Source: Acrasis kona
Lineage: Eukaryota > Heterolobosea > Eutetramitea > Acrasida > Acrasidae
Direction: 5' to 3'
Assembly: GCA_026419775.2 (NCBI GenBank)
Contig: JAOPGA020000556.1
Span: 1 to 54,586, forward strand
Length of the DNA stretch: 54,586 nucleotides
Of this stretch, positions 33,111 through 44,058 are shown one piece after another. The position numbers and the translations under genes were made by a program. The notes under the pieces were generated by a model. That model worked only from the letters and a program-made list of their open reading frames with translations, ran no database searches and had not been told where the DNA came from. The stretch's first letter is position 1. Every line of letters begins with the position of its first letter.

Positions 33111-34216
33111 TTATTTATTAACGGGCGACTTGAATGTTTTTTTAATAAACTCTGAAAGTTGAACTGCCATTTTGTAATCACCCTTGACCGATGGGTGAGA
33201 ATTACATCCTCTATCAGCTTTTTCGGTTAATACATGTGCCAAGTCCAAATAAAATGTTCTGGCCTCTTTTCTGTTCGCAATGATTTCGGCCAACCTAGGG
33301 ACATTATTTAAAGGTCCGTCAAAGTTATAAATGTATACAGTCTGTCCATATACCCTCCTAATCAAATCAAGAAATCTGTTGTATATTTGAGAAAATTGTT
33401 CAAAGCTTGGACTTGGCTTTGATGAGTAGTCATTTCCACCAAGATTGATTACGACAATTTGTGGGATGAACCTTTTGAAATCCCAATCATTAGAGTTTAA
33501 TTTACCTAGGGTACCATTAAAGTGATGTGGCATCGAGTTTTCCGTAACGGGGAATTTATCTCCATAGCTACGTGCCATGCCCATTCCCGACCAACAAATG
33601 ATGCTGTGATCAGCGTTTAGCATTCTTGCAGTTTGGGAGGAGTATGCCAACCGTGCGTTTCTTGAACTTGTTAGAGTTGGGCGATTAGACCGACTTACTC
33701 GTTATCAACATTTGATTCACATGGAGGAGTTCCAAGATTTCCGTACCCACATGTGACTGATGCACCTATGAATTCCATCTTGAGCTTGCGGCCTTCTGGC
33801 TTCGATACTTGAGCATGTTCATCAACAACAAAACCACCAAATCTGCTTTCTCCATAGTATGCTTCGGTTCTTTTTGTTATAGTTATCAAATACTCTTGCT
33901 CTGGTTTTATGTCGCCGCAATTTACGGTGTAATTTCTCAGGTCCCAGTGCTGGCTAGTTTTAAATGAGGTGAGTTTCTCTCCACACTGGACATCATAGTT
34001 AGTGACTACACCAGACATCATAAATGACGGTGCTTGTTTTGCATTCTTGAGGTTAATCGAAAATGAAACTCCTGACCACTGAAACTTTGCAACATTTCCT
34101 TCGTGAAAGTCTACTCTTCCTGTGTAGTAAACCCTGCCGCTATCCGATGGATATATCAATTTGGACTCGATGCCGCATAACACAACTAAAAACAACGCCA
34201 CGTACATACTTCTCAT
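33111..34216 (-). CDS. Secreted two-domain SGNH/CE2-type esterase
   Basis: Two exons (33,699-34,216 and 33,111-33,660, 38-base intron) encode 355 residues. A signal peptide (MYVALFLVVLCGIES) is followed by a beta-sandwich domain (about 25-140), then an SGNH hydrolase domain. The order jelly-roll then SGNH is that of carbohydrate esterase family 2, which removes acetyl groups from polysaccharides. The nucleophile Ser lies in FIGASVTCGYGN, where Ala replaces the usual Asp after Gly. GGND and the catalytic His block CNSHPS follow. The common acidic residue before the His is Asn here, consistent with the Ser-His dyad known in some CE2 enzymes. Confidence 0.85.
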
Positions 34217-34422
34217 TCTAACAATTTACCTGTGTGAATCAATCAAAATTGGTTCGTTGTAAGTAAACTCCCTAATCAATATTCCGAAGGAGATATGGTG
34301 AATATCCCAAACAAAATTCAGCGCAGTTGTATTTACTTCCAATGTAATGATTGGTCATCCGGAGCAGCGGAGTCTTGAATAAAGATCCGACGACTCTACA
34401 AAGTAGAATAATCGAAGTAGCA

Positions 34423-34662
34423 ATGGAGACACATCACATTCAGTCACTCGATATCAGCTTAGATGAAGATGTCGAGAACAACTACCAACAAGACCATGTA
34501 CCTGACATTCTGAACCCCTATCTTGGCATCTCTAAACCTATACAAACGTACCAAATGGTTAACGAAGTAGTATATATGAGTCCAATTTGTGTTAGGGCAA
34601 GACCGGTAAGAAAAAATCTGTCACTAAAAAACAGGCCAACGTTGACAATTTCTACAAATTGA
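34423..34662 (+). CDS. Small hypothetical protein (79 aa)
   Basis: I do not recognise it. It starts with METHHIQSLDISLDED, is acidic in the first third and basic in the last (RARPVRKNLSLKNRP). It has no membrane span or signal. The frame extends 72 bases upstream without another ATG. The gene is divergent from the SGNH esterase. It could be an incomplete exon of a larger gene. Confidence 0.45.
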   Translation: METHHIQSLDISLDEDVENNYQQDHVPDILNPYLGISKPIQTYQMVNEVVYMSPICVRARPVRKNLSLKNRPTLTISTN

Positions 34663-34931
34663 GGAACAACCTGTAAATAATTACATTAATGTAACCAAGG
34701 ATATAACATTTCAATGAGCTTATCTGAGGCAGAAGGTAACTGTACAAATTTATAAATAAATTATTTTTTTGATAATCTTTGTCGCCAGCAAAACTATTGA
34801 AGTCAGTGCCAGTGATGACTTTTACAGTCTGTAAGGTTCAGATGATAGGAATTAAAGATTGGGGATATTCAAAGTTGTAAAGACATAGTTTTTTCAATAT
34901 TGCACACCAGAAGCTATTGATGAACTGTAGT

Positions 34932-35429
34932 TTATTTGAGACTGTTTTTCACGGAGTGTTTGTTCACCTTCACTTCGTTGACAAGTTTAGAGCTAGAGTA
35001 TCTTTTCTGTTCTAATTGTTCTTCTTGTTCTTTGTCTTGTCTTTGGCCCTCCTCATACTCTGCTCTTAATCTATCAAACTTGTAAAGCTGATTTGCAGTG
35101 TTTACTCTGTTGGTATGCTCCAACTCTCTTGCTTCGCGAGCGATGCGTTGCTCATAACCCTCATAAGCAGGTAGTCTATCCTTGGTTTGATCTCTGGAGG
35201 ACTCTCTTGTGTTTGGACGTGCTTGAGACTTACTTCTACCCTCTTTCATCCTCTGATTGGCAAACACATCGACCGCCTCAGCTCTCTTCTCAGCAATTTT
35301 ACGTATTGGGCCTCCCTCATCCTTCTTCTTGTTAGTCTTGCTGCCAAGTCCAAAACCAGTGGCGCTCGAGAGTGAGCACAAGGCTAGTAAAACAGCCAAC
35401 GTAAAGACCAATGCGGATAAGTTTTTCAT
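34932..35429 (-). CDS. Small secreted charged helical protein
   Basis: The 165-residue single-exon ORF has a clear signal peptide (MKNLSALVFTLAVLLALCSL, cleavage likely after SSATG). It is followed by a very hydrophilic Lys/Arg/Glu/Gln-rich helical region without cysteines. AEKRAEAVDVFANQRMKEG and the Glu/Gln-rich stretch near residue 130 suggest coiled coil. Function unknown; similar small proteins may be ER-lumenal or secreted. Confidence 0.65.
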   Translation of the reverse strand: MKNLSALVFTLAVLLALCSLSSATGFGLGSKTNKKKDEGGPIRKIAEKRAEAVDVFANQRMKEGRSKSQARPNTRESSRDQTKDRLPAYEGYEQRIAREARELEHTNRVNTANQLYKFDRLRAEYEEGQRQDKEQEEQLEQKRYSSSKLVNEVKVNKHSVKNSLK

Positions 35430-35697
35430 GTTTTTATGTCTACATCAGATAATCAAAGTCAAAGATATAGAAATCGAAACGACTTCAATGAACATAGGTG
35501 ATAACATGGTCATTTTGGGTGACAGGCTTAGATCTACTATTCGCGCCTTATCAATAGTACAAACGTATTACCTGTCATCCAATACAATATGATCATGAGA
35601 ACATCTTTTCTCCAAATTTCGACGGACTGACAGTTTATAAATAGAATATGTTTTAATGTTTAAAAATAAACCCAACAAAACACAACAAACATAAAGT

Positions 35698-35823
35698 ATG
35701 GATAGCATCAAGGAGGAGCACAGAAAAGTCGAGTTGAACGAAGAAGAAAAGGACATACCCATTGTAGAGGTACTTCAGAAGAACATTGAGGAAGTAGCAC
35801 CAATCGAACCAAAACAAGAGTAA
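35698..35823 (+). CDS. Very small acidic protein (41 aa)
   Basis: The ORF (MDSIKEEHRKVELNEEEKD) has an ATG shortly after an A-rich leader and a TAA stop. It is composed of Glu, Lys, Ile and Val with no domain. The nearby upstream sequence CATAAAGT is promoter-like. It may be a genuine micro-protein or the first exon of an unfinished gene. Compare the similarly small acidic ORF at 45,673. Confidence 0.35.
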   Translation: MDSIKEEHRKVELNEEEKDIPIVEVLQKNIEEVAPIEPKQE

Positions 35824-36325
35824 TGTACTTTCAAAATTAAAGTTACAGTTGTACAACATTCAATTTCAATTGAAATGTCTACTAAATAATTAAATGTGTA
35901 ACATTCAAATTATTTCTGTCTTTTACTTATCGACAACTAATATCCGTCACTGTTATTATCATTCACTCTAATATCACCAAGTCCCAGATATCATTTCAAT
36001 CCAAAATTGAGAAAAATTTATCGGTCTTCACACTCCGCCGCTCGTGTAGGTGAAAAATATCAATGCAAATAGGCTGAAAATTATAGGTAGTTTTAAAATT
36101 AATGATATTAATCCCACAGTGAACTCATAAGGATGAATCTATGTAAATAACCTTTTAATTGGCATTACTAATGAGTGAAAGCCTATGTACACGACTGAAA
36201 GGTATGAGTACGTATGGCAAGCAGACAAGATTGTAAATGCGGTTTACCTGACCAACTAAAATTTACAACCAGACACATAACGATGTTTTTGACGGCTGTT
36301 GTTAAAATTGTAACGTAAACACAGA
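35824..36325. other. Intergenic, no gene seen
   Basis: A+T-rich with scattered short ORFs. This is the upstream region of the dipeptidase gene. No repeats or RNA-like structure were noticed. Confidence 0.4.
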
Positions 36326-37884
36326 ATGACTCGCTTCACGAAGAAATACTTACTCATTGTCTTGACGTTGTGTATTCAAGCATACTTTTGTACAACTGTT
36401 AAAGAATTGCAGCCTAACATTGTGTGGACTTATTTTTCTGACTTAGCGGCGACACCGCGACCGTCATTTCACTCTTCAGAGGTTACATCCTACTTATTTA
36501 AGTTTGCACAACAAAACAACTTCAAATACAAGACAGATGATGTTGGTAATATTGTTATTGTTGTCCCTGCCACAAAGGGATTTGAGGACAAACCTATAAC
36601 TTGCTTACAAACTCATACAGACATGGTCGCGGAGAAGAATATCGATAAACATTTTGATTTTGAAAAAGATGCCATCGAGTTACTACTCGACGGCGATTGG
36701 GTCAGGGCAAACAACACAACACTTGGTGCCGATGATGGCATAGGTTGTGCAATTTCACTCGCCATCGCAACTGACAGCGAAGCAAGTCACGGTCCATTAG
36801 AGCTCGTGTTTACTATCGGTACTTGACATTGTCGAATTATTAACTAATCATGTTAGATGAAGAAGTTGGTCTGATAGGTGCGATTAACATGGATAAAAAA
36901 TTACTTGATTGTTCATATTTGCTTAATCTTGATAACTCTGTTTATGGGACCATTTACGTTGGCTCAGCAGGAGGAATTAACACAGTAGCAGATTTTGAAT
37001 TTGACAGCCTTCCCCTTACAGTTGAGCAAGAAGAGAGCAGATGTGTGGTTCAAGTTCTTGTGACCGGACTTCATGGCGGACACAGCGGTAACGCCATACA
37101 CAAACAGCCAGCAAATGCAGCCAAAGTATTAGCCACTTTAATGTTCGAGTTATTAGAGGCAGGAATGGACATTTTATTGATTGACGTGGATTGTGGACAT
37201 GCGGACAATGCCATCCCAAGAGAGTCATCTGCCATCGTTTCCATACCAAAGAACATATTCAGTCAAGTTCAACATTTCACACAAACGTTTCAACACAACC
37301 AGGACACTCTAGTTGAACCAGATATTAGGATCCAAGTACAATACTTTGAAAACGATCAGCACCCAACCGGCTACAATGAAACTTTTACATTATTCCAAGT
37401 ACTGAACGCTCTACCTTACGGAGTCATCTCTTATAATTTACACATGCCAGGTCAAATTGAAACCAGCACGAACTTGGCGCTTGTCAAAACTACACACCTA
37501 GACAACAAATTGAACATTACCATCACAACCATGCAGAGAAGTACAAGCGACCATAGTAGAAAATATATTAGCGATCAAGTCAAGTCTGTGTTTTACTTAG
37601 CGAACGCAAGTAGAGTACGTACGGAAGTAGAGTATGGTGGTTGGCATCCTGACTTGACTGGAGAGTTGTTGAAAGTTGCAATAAATTCTTTTGGTGGTCC
37701 TGTGAAGACGAAGGCGACACATGCGGGGTTGGAATGTGGTGAGATTAAAAGTAAATATCCTTCTCTACAAATGATTTCGTATGGACCAGACATTGTGGAC
37801 GCTCACACCCCCAATGAAAGAGTTCGCATCGAAAGTGTAAGGTTGACTTATGAGTTTACAAAAAGACTGCTCAAGGGAATATAG
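36326..37884 (+). CDS. Secreted PepD-type aminoacyl-histidine dipeptidase (M20)
   Basis: Exons 36,326-36,818 and 36,857-37,884 (38-base intron) give 506 residues. The PepD (Xaa-His dipeptidase) group of M20 zinc peptidases is identified by the metal ligands His (LQTHTDMV), Asp (LGADDGIG), the catalytic EE pair (TIDEEVGLIGA, across the splice), Asp (LLNLDNS) and the late His (THAGLECGEI). The lid domain starts at GLHGGHSG. Unlike bacterial PepD, it begins with a signal peptide (YLLIVLTLCIQAYFC), so it probably works in a digestive vacuole or outside the cell. PepD is mainly bacterial, so ancient transfer from bacteria is possible (inference). Confidence 0.88.
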
Positions 37885-38003
37885 TATGAGTGACACCTGA
37901 TTGGTGAAAACGTGAACGTTTTGAAGTGTCTCGGCCACTTTTAGTTGCTGTTGTATGAATAAAATATTTATTGTTCATCTTTTGTTCTGGTCAACTATTG
38001 GAA

Positions 38004-38633
38004 ATGTTCAAGAATACAACAAGGTTCCAATCTGCTGTGTCTGTCATCAATGAAGTTGACGCAGGCCAGTTCCCAAAGTTACTACAACGAATTTTAGACG
38101 GTGCCAAGCGATCATTCCAAAGTGAGGAACAAAAAAAAACATTGACCGTGGGGGGTGCATTTACTCAGGCCGAGGGCGAAAGATTGCAGGAACTTTTCTC
38201 ACTATCCTCAACACATCTTGAATTACTTGTCGATGCATGTAGTTACGTATTTGAACACGCATTGTATAATAGCTTGAATCCTGACAGGCTTTTGAATGAA
38301 CTAAGCGAAAATACTTCTCTAACTGAGGAGCACGCTCGCGCATTCCAACTAGTCTGGCAAGAAAATAGTCGCAATTACCTTAATAATGCGAAAGACAGAA
38401 CATTAGGTGGTCCTTCATTGTTGAAGAATTTTTCATGGCGCCTCCAAATTCATTTGTCTGAAGACGCGTTATCAAAACAAAAGCAAACAAATGCCTTATT
38501 TGAGTTTGAGACAGGTCAACAAAAACAAGAAGCAAATGACAAGTTTGTTGTAGAGTTTACACAAGAGGAGCTACATTCATTCTTCTCAAAATTGGAAGTA
38601 ATTCAAGGCCAGTTGGACAGATTGAGTGCATAA
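38004..38633 (+). CDS. COMMD10: COMMD10, COMM-domain protein
   Basis: The 209-residue protein aligns by eye along its full length with COMMD10. AVSVINEVDAGQFPKLLQRI at the N-terminus, the helical HN domain, and the C-terminal COMM domain (NFSWRLQIHLSED to FTQEELHSFFSKLEVIQGQL) are all present. COMMD10 is a subunit of the Commander complex with CCDC22/CCDC93, which recycles endosomal cargo. The ORF is open further upstream to 37,971, but ATG 38,004 matches the family start. It is convergent with the next gene, 27 bases away. Confidence 0.93.
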   Translation: MFKNTTRFQSAVSVINEVDAGQFPKLLQRILDGAKRSFQSEEQKKTLTVGGAFTQAEGERLQELFSLSSTHLELLVDACSYVFEHALYNSLNPDRLLNELSENTSLTEEHARAFQLVWQENSRNYLNNAKDRTLGGPSLLKNFSWRLQIHLSEDALSKQKQTNALFEFETGQQKQEANDKFVVEFTQEELHSFFSKLEVIQGQLDRLSA

Positions 38634-38660
38634 TATTATTTAACAAATTTTAATAAAACA

Positions 38661-39469
38661 TTAATCAAATACCATACTCTTCTTGGCATAATTTTGAAAT
38701 ATATTTCTGTCACCCGTGTTGTTGAGTTCTAGTGTGTTGTGCCATCCATAGTCGTGGGACGAGATTGTCTTCCTACCTTTGAATCGTTCTTTTGGATCTT
38801 CGTTCAAAATGTTAAACCCTCTCAATTTGGTCTTAACAAATTGTGGTGATAGTGGTTCTAAGGTGCACCCAACAGTGTGCGGTCTTCTCTTTGCAGGTGA
38901 GGAGGCTGATAGTCTTGATGTCTGTAGTAGATCATCTTGTGTTTGGTGTCTGTACAAGCTTGTTGGATCGTATGTAGAATTGGGTTGTAAAGTATACATC
39001 TTCTTATTTCGAGTCTCCATTAATTGTTGGTCCGGTTTGGCCTCAGCATAAGGATTTATTTTGTTTGGTGGAAGAGTATGATTGTAGTATTTAACCATTT
39101 TAGTTGATTTTGCACTTTCTCTATCTTCTGCTTGCTTGAAATAATAACGATCCCTCTCAGTTATGCGTTGAGGTGGCTCAGGTAATATTGTTAACTCACT
39201 CAAGAACATTCTTGATTCTTTCCCACCTGTTGATGTGCTGTTTCTGTCTCTTCTTCTGTCTTCATCAACTCTTTTGAGAAGTTTCTTTCTTTCGTCCGTC
39301 AACAAAAAATCGAAATGGTTTTCCCAAGCACGAGCACTTCGAGCCTCATTCCGAACTACAATACGCCATATAGTGTCGTTCTGAGCATCCACCTCTTTAC
39401 GTGCTTTGGAAGTTCCTAACTAGTCAATTGTCAAAATCATGTACAAACATCATATCTCACCTTGCTCAT
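38661..39469 (-). CDS. Uncharacterised protein with cilium-like SSHDYGWH motif
   Basis: A 9-base first exon (MSK, 39,461-39,469) is joined by a 41-base intron (39,420-39,460) to 38,661-39,419, giving 255 residues. It is basic and largely disordered. The start (KEVDAQNDTIWRIVVRNEAR, then ARAWENHF) and a late SSHDYGWHNTLE recall small microtubule-inner or axonemal proteins such as the C20orf85 type. This is a weak pattern match only. If correct it would imply a cell with a flagellum. Confidence 0.5.
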
Positions 39470-39567
39470 TTAGTTTTTGAATCTGTAGTTAATAATTTAC
39501 AAACAAATCGTAGTGTAGTGATGACTATTGTAAAAAATCCGTTTTTATTCTAAAAATAGTTTATTCA

Positions 39568-40480
39568 TCAAACAATTTTCACGGTGCTAATTTTATATTT
39601 ACCGACCACACCTGGCGCATCAGTTCCCCTCACTTCTACACAAGATTTTTTATCAACTGGTACCTTCTGGATTACCAAGTTGTTGATTTGATTTTGAATC
39701 CATGATTCATAATAACCAGGTCTCGTGTAAACACCATGTTCGTCCTTCTCACTACCACAAGTCTCAGGACCGAAACTTACAATTCCGAGCGAAACAAAAC
39801 CGTCTCCTATTTTTCTCACAACACTTCCTCCGCTGTCGCCTACACAACAATCTGTTGGATATCCTCCTGTCAAACACATTTGTCTTTTATCATCATAAAT
39901 TACACTCATGTCGGTTTCACATTTTCGACCATTTGTGATGTTGAGCGTGGTGAATTGGAGGATATCTGGTTCGTCCTCCTTGTCGTTGATGATTCCCCAC
40001 CCTGATGCGTATACCGAGCTACCAAGAAGAGGGGTACCAACACCAATTGAGAGTGGCTGTGTTAACTTTGTCAAGTTTACGTCCTGGTCGGCAGTTGTAC
40101 AACTGCAATATCATGCGTGAGTTTTGGCCTCGAGTGATATTGGTGATAAGTAAAGTGTGATGCGTATGCAACGTTCTTTGATGGCACATCCTTGATATTT
40201 ACTACACCAAATGTTACTTTGATTTCCTTTGCTCCTAGGGAAAAACAATGAGCTGCGGTAAGTACATGACGACTAGTGATAAGTGCACCCCCACAATCAA
40301 ACTCATTGTCCATTTCTAGGAACACTTGATGAGGAAACTGACCTACATTGATGAATTCAAAACTTCGATAATGAACCAACCTAATGATGCAGGTTTTCCT
40401 CCTGCGATGTTCGCCTTTCTTTGATAAAGTGTCGGCTCTGCAGATATTGCGCACACCAGAAGAATTAACACTGGGAGCAT
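39568..40480 (-). CDS. Secreted trypsin-like serine protease (S1A)
   Basis: Exon 1 (40,381-40,480) encodes a signal peptide (MLPVLILLVCAISAEP) and a propeptide ending in RRANIAGG. A 38-base intron leads to 39,568-40,342. The triad is visible: His in LTAAHCF, Asp in THDIAVVQL and Ser in VGDSGGSVV. Asp sits six residues before the Ser (TDCCVGDSGG), predicting cleavage after Lys/Arg. The frame slips once near 40,081-40,094 without splice signals, so either one base is missing in the assembly or the allele is broken. The C-terminal tail has an extra Cys region beyond the protease fold. Confidence 0.85.
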
Positions 40481-40710
40481 TTTTTGTAAGGATTTGATTG
40501 TAAGAATTAATTTGCGAGAACTAAAAATTGAAGTGAACAGAAAAAATCTCTATTCGCAATGAACGGCATATCACAGTCAAGTATTGACTATTGATTCAAT
40601 TTATCGTTAAGGGTCAGCGTGGGATTACAAACATCAGACTCAAGAGATAATCAACATCAAAATGAAGGTAAATTTTTATCATTTCAATGTGTTTCAATCC
40701 AAGTTTTAAG

Positions 40711-41241
40711 TTAAATCTTTGCCTGATACTCTCTTAATTGCTTTACAAATCCTTTGTTAGGATAAATTTGGCATCTTGATTGTTTGAGCAGGCGATATGC
40801 CTCATCATAAGTTAAATTGTTCCTCGTCATCATGTATATTATGCATATGCTGGCTGACCTACTAATCCCAGCATGACAATGAACAAGCACTTTTCCACCA
40901 CTCTGTATGGCTTTATCAATAAACTCAACGCAGTTGTTTGTATATTTTGATAAATCCTCCCAAGGAACATCCAATATTTCCTCACTATGGTAAATTACAT
41001 CCTTGTCCACAAATTTTTTTTCAAGGTGGGGAGCAACACATAAGATATGACTAATTGAATGGGCCTTGATAGACTCATAGTCATACGCTGCGTCTTTGCT
41101 GCTTATAAACAAATCGTCGAATCCAGGCACACTGTATAGTTTGGTATCCAACTTTCCGAGCACTACATCACCTGTCCTCACTACAGTTGTTGTTGGCTTC
41201 AAACCACTCTTGTCGAAATTGGCTATCGATGACAAGAACAT
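40711..41241 (-). CDS. Dual-specificity protein phosphatase
   Basis: The signature VHCHAGISRSAS (Cys-x5-Arg) lies near 40,853-40,885, with the general-acid Asp likely in ILDVPWEDLSKY upstream. The domain is of the atypical DSP type, about 140 residues, lacking a MAP-kinase docking domain. The start is uncertain. Met at 41,241 (MFLSSIANF) is used here. An alternative is a short first exon (MLELLKNIVME near 41,330-41,365) spliced across about 106 bases to the CGATAG acceptor, giving METNFDKSGLK. That intron would be unusually long for this window. Confidence 0.85.
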   Translation of the reverse strand: MFLSSIANFDKSGLKPTTTVVRTGDVVLGKLDTKLYSVPGFDDLFISSKDAAYDYESIKAHSISHILCVAPHLEKKFVDKDVIYHSEEILDVPWEDLSKYTNNCVEFIDKAIQSGGKVLVHCHAGISRSASICIIYMMTRNNLTYDEAYRLLKQSRCQIYPNKGFVKQLREYQAKI

Positions 41242-41386
41242 GTCAATTTGATAGTTACATTTAAGCATTACAAGCAGAACGAACAACACACATCACTGAT
41301 GGTGTCGGTTTGAAAAAGTCAAAAACTTACTTTCCATTACGATATTTTTCAACAACTCGAGCATCATTTAAACAGTAAACAAAACT

Positions 41387-42426
41387 TTATTCAAATTGTA
41401 CCTCATTTACATCAATAATACTACTAGAAACCAAACTAGACAACCTCCTAAATATTTTTCTATTAGTATGATTGCTTTGGTTTGTCTCTAAGAATGTGTC
41501 ATAATATATCTGTGCACATGTTTCAAAAACCATGTCAATTTTAGGTAGATCTAATGTGGTGACCGAAAGTTGAAAAAAGGTATGAGCGTTTATTTCTCTG
41601 GCCAGGTCTTGAATGCTCTTCATGGACAATAGTTTCTTTAAATGTTGTTTTTTTGAATTTATTTTTGCTCTTATCTCTTCAACTTGTATGTAAATGTCGT
41701 TGGCCTCGTCGGTTACTTCACTGTAGCATGAATATAATACATCAAACCTACGATCAGAAAATGTTCTTCTCATCTTATGGACATGATCGGGCTCTAGTGC
41801 ATCCTGCTTCCCTGAGCAAAACACGACAACGTCGCAAGGCCAAGTATCATTGTTAAAGGAATTGGAGAATGAATACCTTAGTTGTGACGAACAATCTCTC
41901 AGATTTTCTATTTTTCTTTGAAGAGAATAAAGATGGTTGTTTTGCTCCTTTAATTCGTTTTCAATGTTTTTAATTGTAACCTCTTGATGCAGCAACTTTT
42001 CTTTCTCAAGACCTACCAAGACGATTTTATAATTTTTTACGTTGCAAAACTGTGCAATGTCTTGATGTATTTTTTTTTACAGCATCATATTCAGAAGTTG
42101 AGACTAGCGAGTAGCATAAAATAAAGATGTTATTATTCAGATAGCAAAAGTGACCCAATTGATCATACACTAAAAGTCAGCAGGGTAAAAGAGCTTTGAT
42201 TACATACCAATGCTATCCGAGATATCTTTGACGTGCAAGTCAATTTCAAGATTTTTTAGTGAGAACTTCATGCTAGTATAATCAAAATATCTTTGGCAGG
42301 GTTATTAAATATTGCAACAGAACATTACGTTGGCATGAATGCAGGAATTTCTCTCTGCTTCCATAAAGTAAGAAATCCTACAGAACCATGTCCAGCAACG
42401 GATATTTTACACACGGATGCGGCCAT
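41387..42426 (-). CDS. Divergent Rho-like GTPase fold with degenerate P-loop
   Basis: Exons 42,329-42,426, 42,208-42,272 and 41,387-42,169 (introns of 55 and 38 bases) read as a small GTPase, provided one base is dropped from a run of nine A (plus strand T, 42,070-42,078). The model then closes exactly at 314 residues. The N-terminus MAASVCKISVAGHGSVGFL aligns with the P-loop GxGxxGK(S/T), but the Lys-Thr is replaced by Phe-Leu. IPAFMPT matches the Rho switch I entry. YDQLGHFCYLNNNIFILCYS matches the Rho segment after switch II. IVLVGLEKEK replaces the G4 motif. A coiled-coil extension (about 105-160) follows, and no CaaX box ends it. Probably a pseudo-GTPase. Confidence 0.7.
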
Positions 42427-42686
42427 TAGGTTTTTTAAAGGCTATACTCACATACTGATGTCAGTGTCGATATTAACCCGACAAGATCAATCTATTACAA
42501 TTAGTTACAAACGGAATTCCTATTGCTTTCCGCACAACACACTTGTTGAATGCCGAAGAAGTAATTTCTTCATTATTAAAGAAAGTATTTAAGCACTTCA
42601 AAACAATAAAGTAAACTATTTAATACTTGGTCCGATACATCATTTGTTCGTCGTTTTTAATCATGCATTCAACTATAAACATAAAA
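42427..42686. other. Short intergenic with a coding-like plus-strand fragment
   Basis: On the plus strand, bases 42,477-42,611 are open and look coding (text VTNGIPIAFRTTHLLNAEE), ending in TAA. No start or upstream exon fits, because the DNA to the left is occupied by the Rho-like gene on the other strand. It may be a relic. Confidence 0.3.
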
Positions 42687-43818
42687 CTATGTAGAGTCCT
42701 GCTGTTCAGAAGGCACACCCGGTTTCTTGAATCTCTTTCTTGGCAAATGTTTCTTCTTGTCTACAGGAGGAGATGTTGACGATGCATTTAATGGCATGGA
42801 CTCTGAGTGAGATGATGCTGGGGCAGGTGCTGCAGTGTTCGTGCTGTCCCTTCTTTTGTTCTTTGGTGCACCCGCGTTCTTCTTCTTCTTTTCGTTGGAT
42901 TTGTTAATCAAGGAGTCTAGTAAGGGAGTGCTGACTTCGGGTAGCACACCCCCTGATGCTTCTAATAACTCTCTATCCTTTTCTTGTGATAATTCCAATT
43001 GCTTTTCAGCACTCACTATTGTTTTTTGTACCTTCTTGTTCAAACTCTCTTGGAATGAAATGTAATCTTCGTCTGTTGGGGATTAGTATTGTTGAAAATC
43101 ATTAATTAATTAACAAACCCTGCTCAATAGTGTTCATTCTTGGATCTCTTAGACCCTTAGTGTCATTTGATATCTTTTGGAATGGTGCGTACTCAACCAA
43201 ACACTTTAACTCATTTTTCGCGATAGAATCATCGTTGCTGGTATCATTGTTGGAATCAATGGTCACCACTGAGAATGTTTTCAAATTAACATCATCTGTG
43301 AAGCGAAAAACTTCATCTGTATTAACAAAGTTTAAATAGGCCACACTAGGAACAGTATATAGGTTTGATGTTGTTCCCGAAGCATAGTAGAACCAATCAA
43401 TAATGGATGGATGAAGATTAACAAAAGTAGGAGGCATTTTGTATCGTTGGGGAAGCTGTTGTATAAAATTTTCTTCTTTCAAGTTATAAGGAAGATTTCT
43501 CACGACTAGTTTGGTTTTGTTTCTTTTTCTGCTCCCTAAAGGTTGCGCCTCCTTTACTTCGTGTTTTGATGGTGCACCGTCCTTTGCTGTTGATTGTTGA
43601 CCAGCTGTTGCGTCCCTACTGGTAGGTCTTGGTTTCGGTTTACCTCTTGTTGGTTTGTTATCGCGCATCGGTGGTGGTGTTTGTTGTGGCGCTTGTGCGT
43701 CTTGATTCGGCCTAGTACCCCTACCTCTACCTCGTCCTCTTGATGATGGTAATTTTGGTCTATTGGCGCCTTCACCGCTTACTTCATGTGTAGGGATAAG
43801 AGGCGAACCTTCGTTCAT
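42687..43818 (-). CDS. UPF3: UPF3 nonsense-mediated decay factor
   Basis: UPF3 links the exon-junction complex to UPF2 in mRNA surveillance. Exons 43,119-43,818 and 42,687-43,072 (46-base intron) encode 361 residues. An Arg-Gly-rich start (SSRGRGRGRGTRPN) precedes the Smg4/UPF3 RNP-type domain (KLVVRNLPYNLKEENFIQQL through SVAYLNFVN to the signature LVEYAPFQK). A charged helical tail and a basic C-terminal stretch (KKKHLPRKRFKK) follow; the latter is where an EJC-binding motif sits in animals. The domain has a longer loop than usual before VEYAPFQK (DSNNDTSNDDS). Confidence 0.9.
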
Positions 43819-44058
43819 GAATTATTGAGTTATTGTAAGGGAAATGAAGCCAACCATCGCACACAAATTTGCGGACCACATACCACTAATAACATACTAC
43901 ATCCTATCAAGGGTATAACCTTACAGAGGCTTCTGGTGTACGAACTATTATGGTTTAATATTGTGATATACTTTAAGACGGTTAATTTGTCGATCAAATC
44001 ACGATTGATATAATCATTCTGATGGTGTGCAACAATACATGTACAAATAAAAATAAAT

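Noticed and set aside
42293-42592. Plus-strand ORF of 99 codons overlapping the start of the Rho-like gene
   Set aside because: The minus strand gives a spliced GTPase model that closes in frame; the plus-strand text has no domain.
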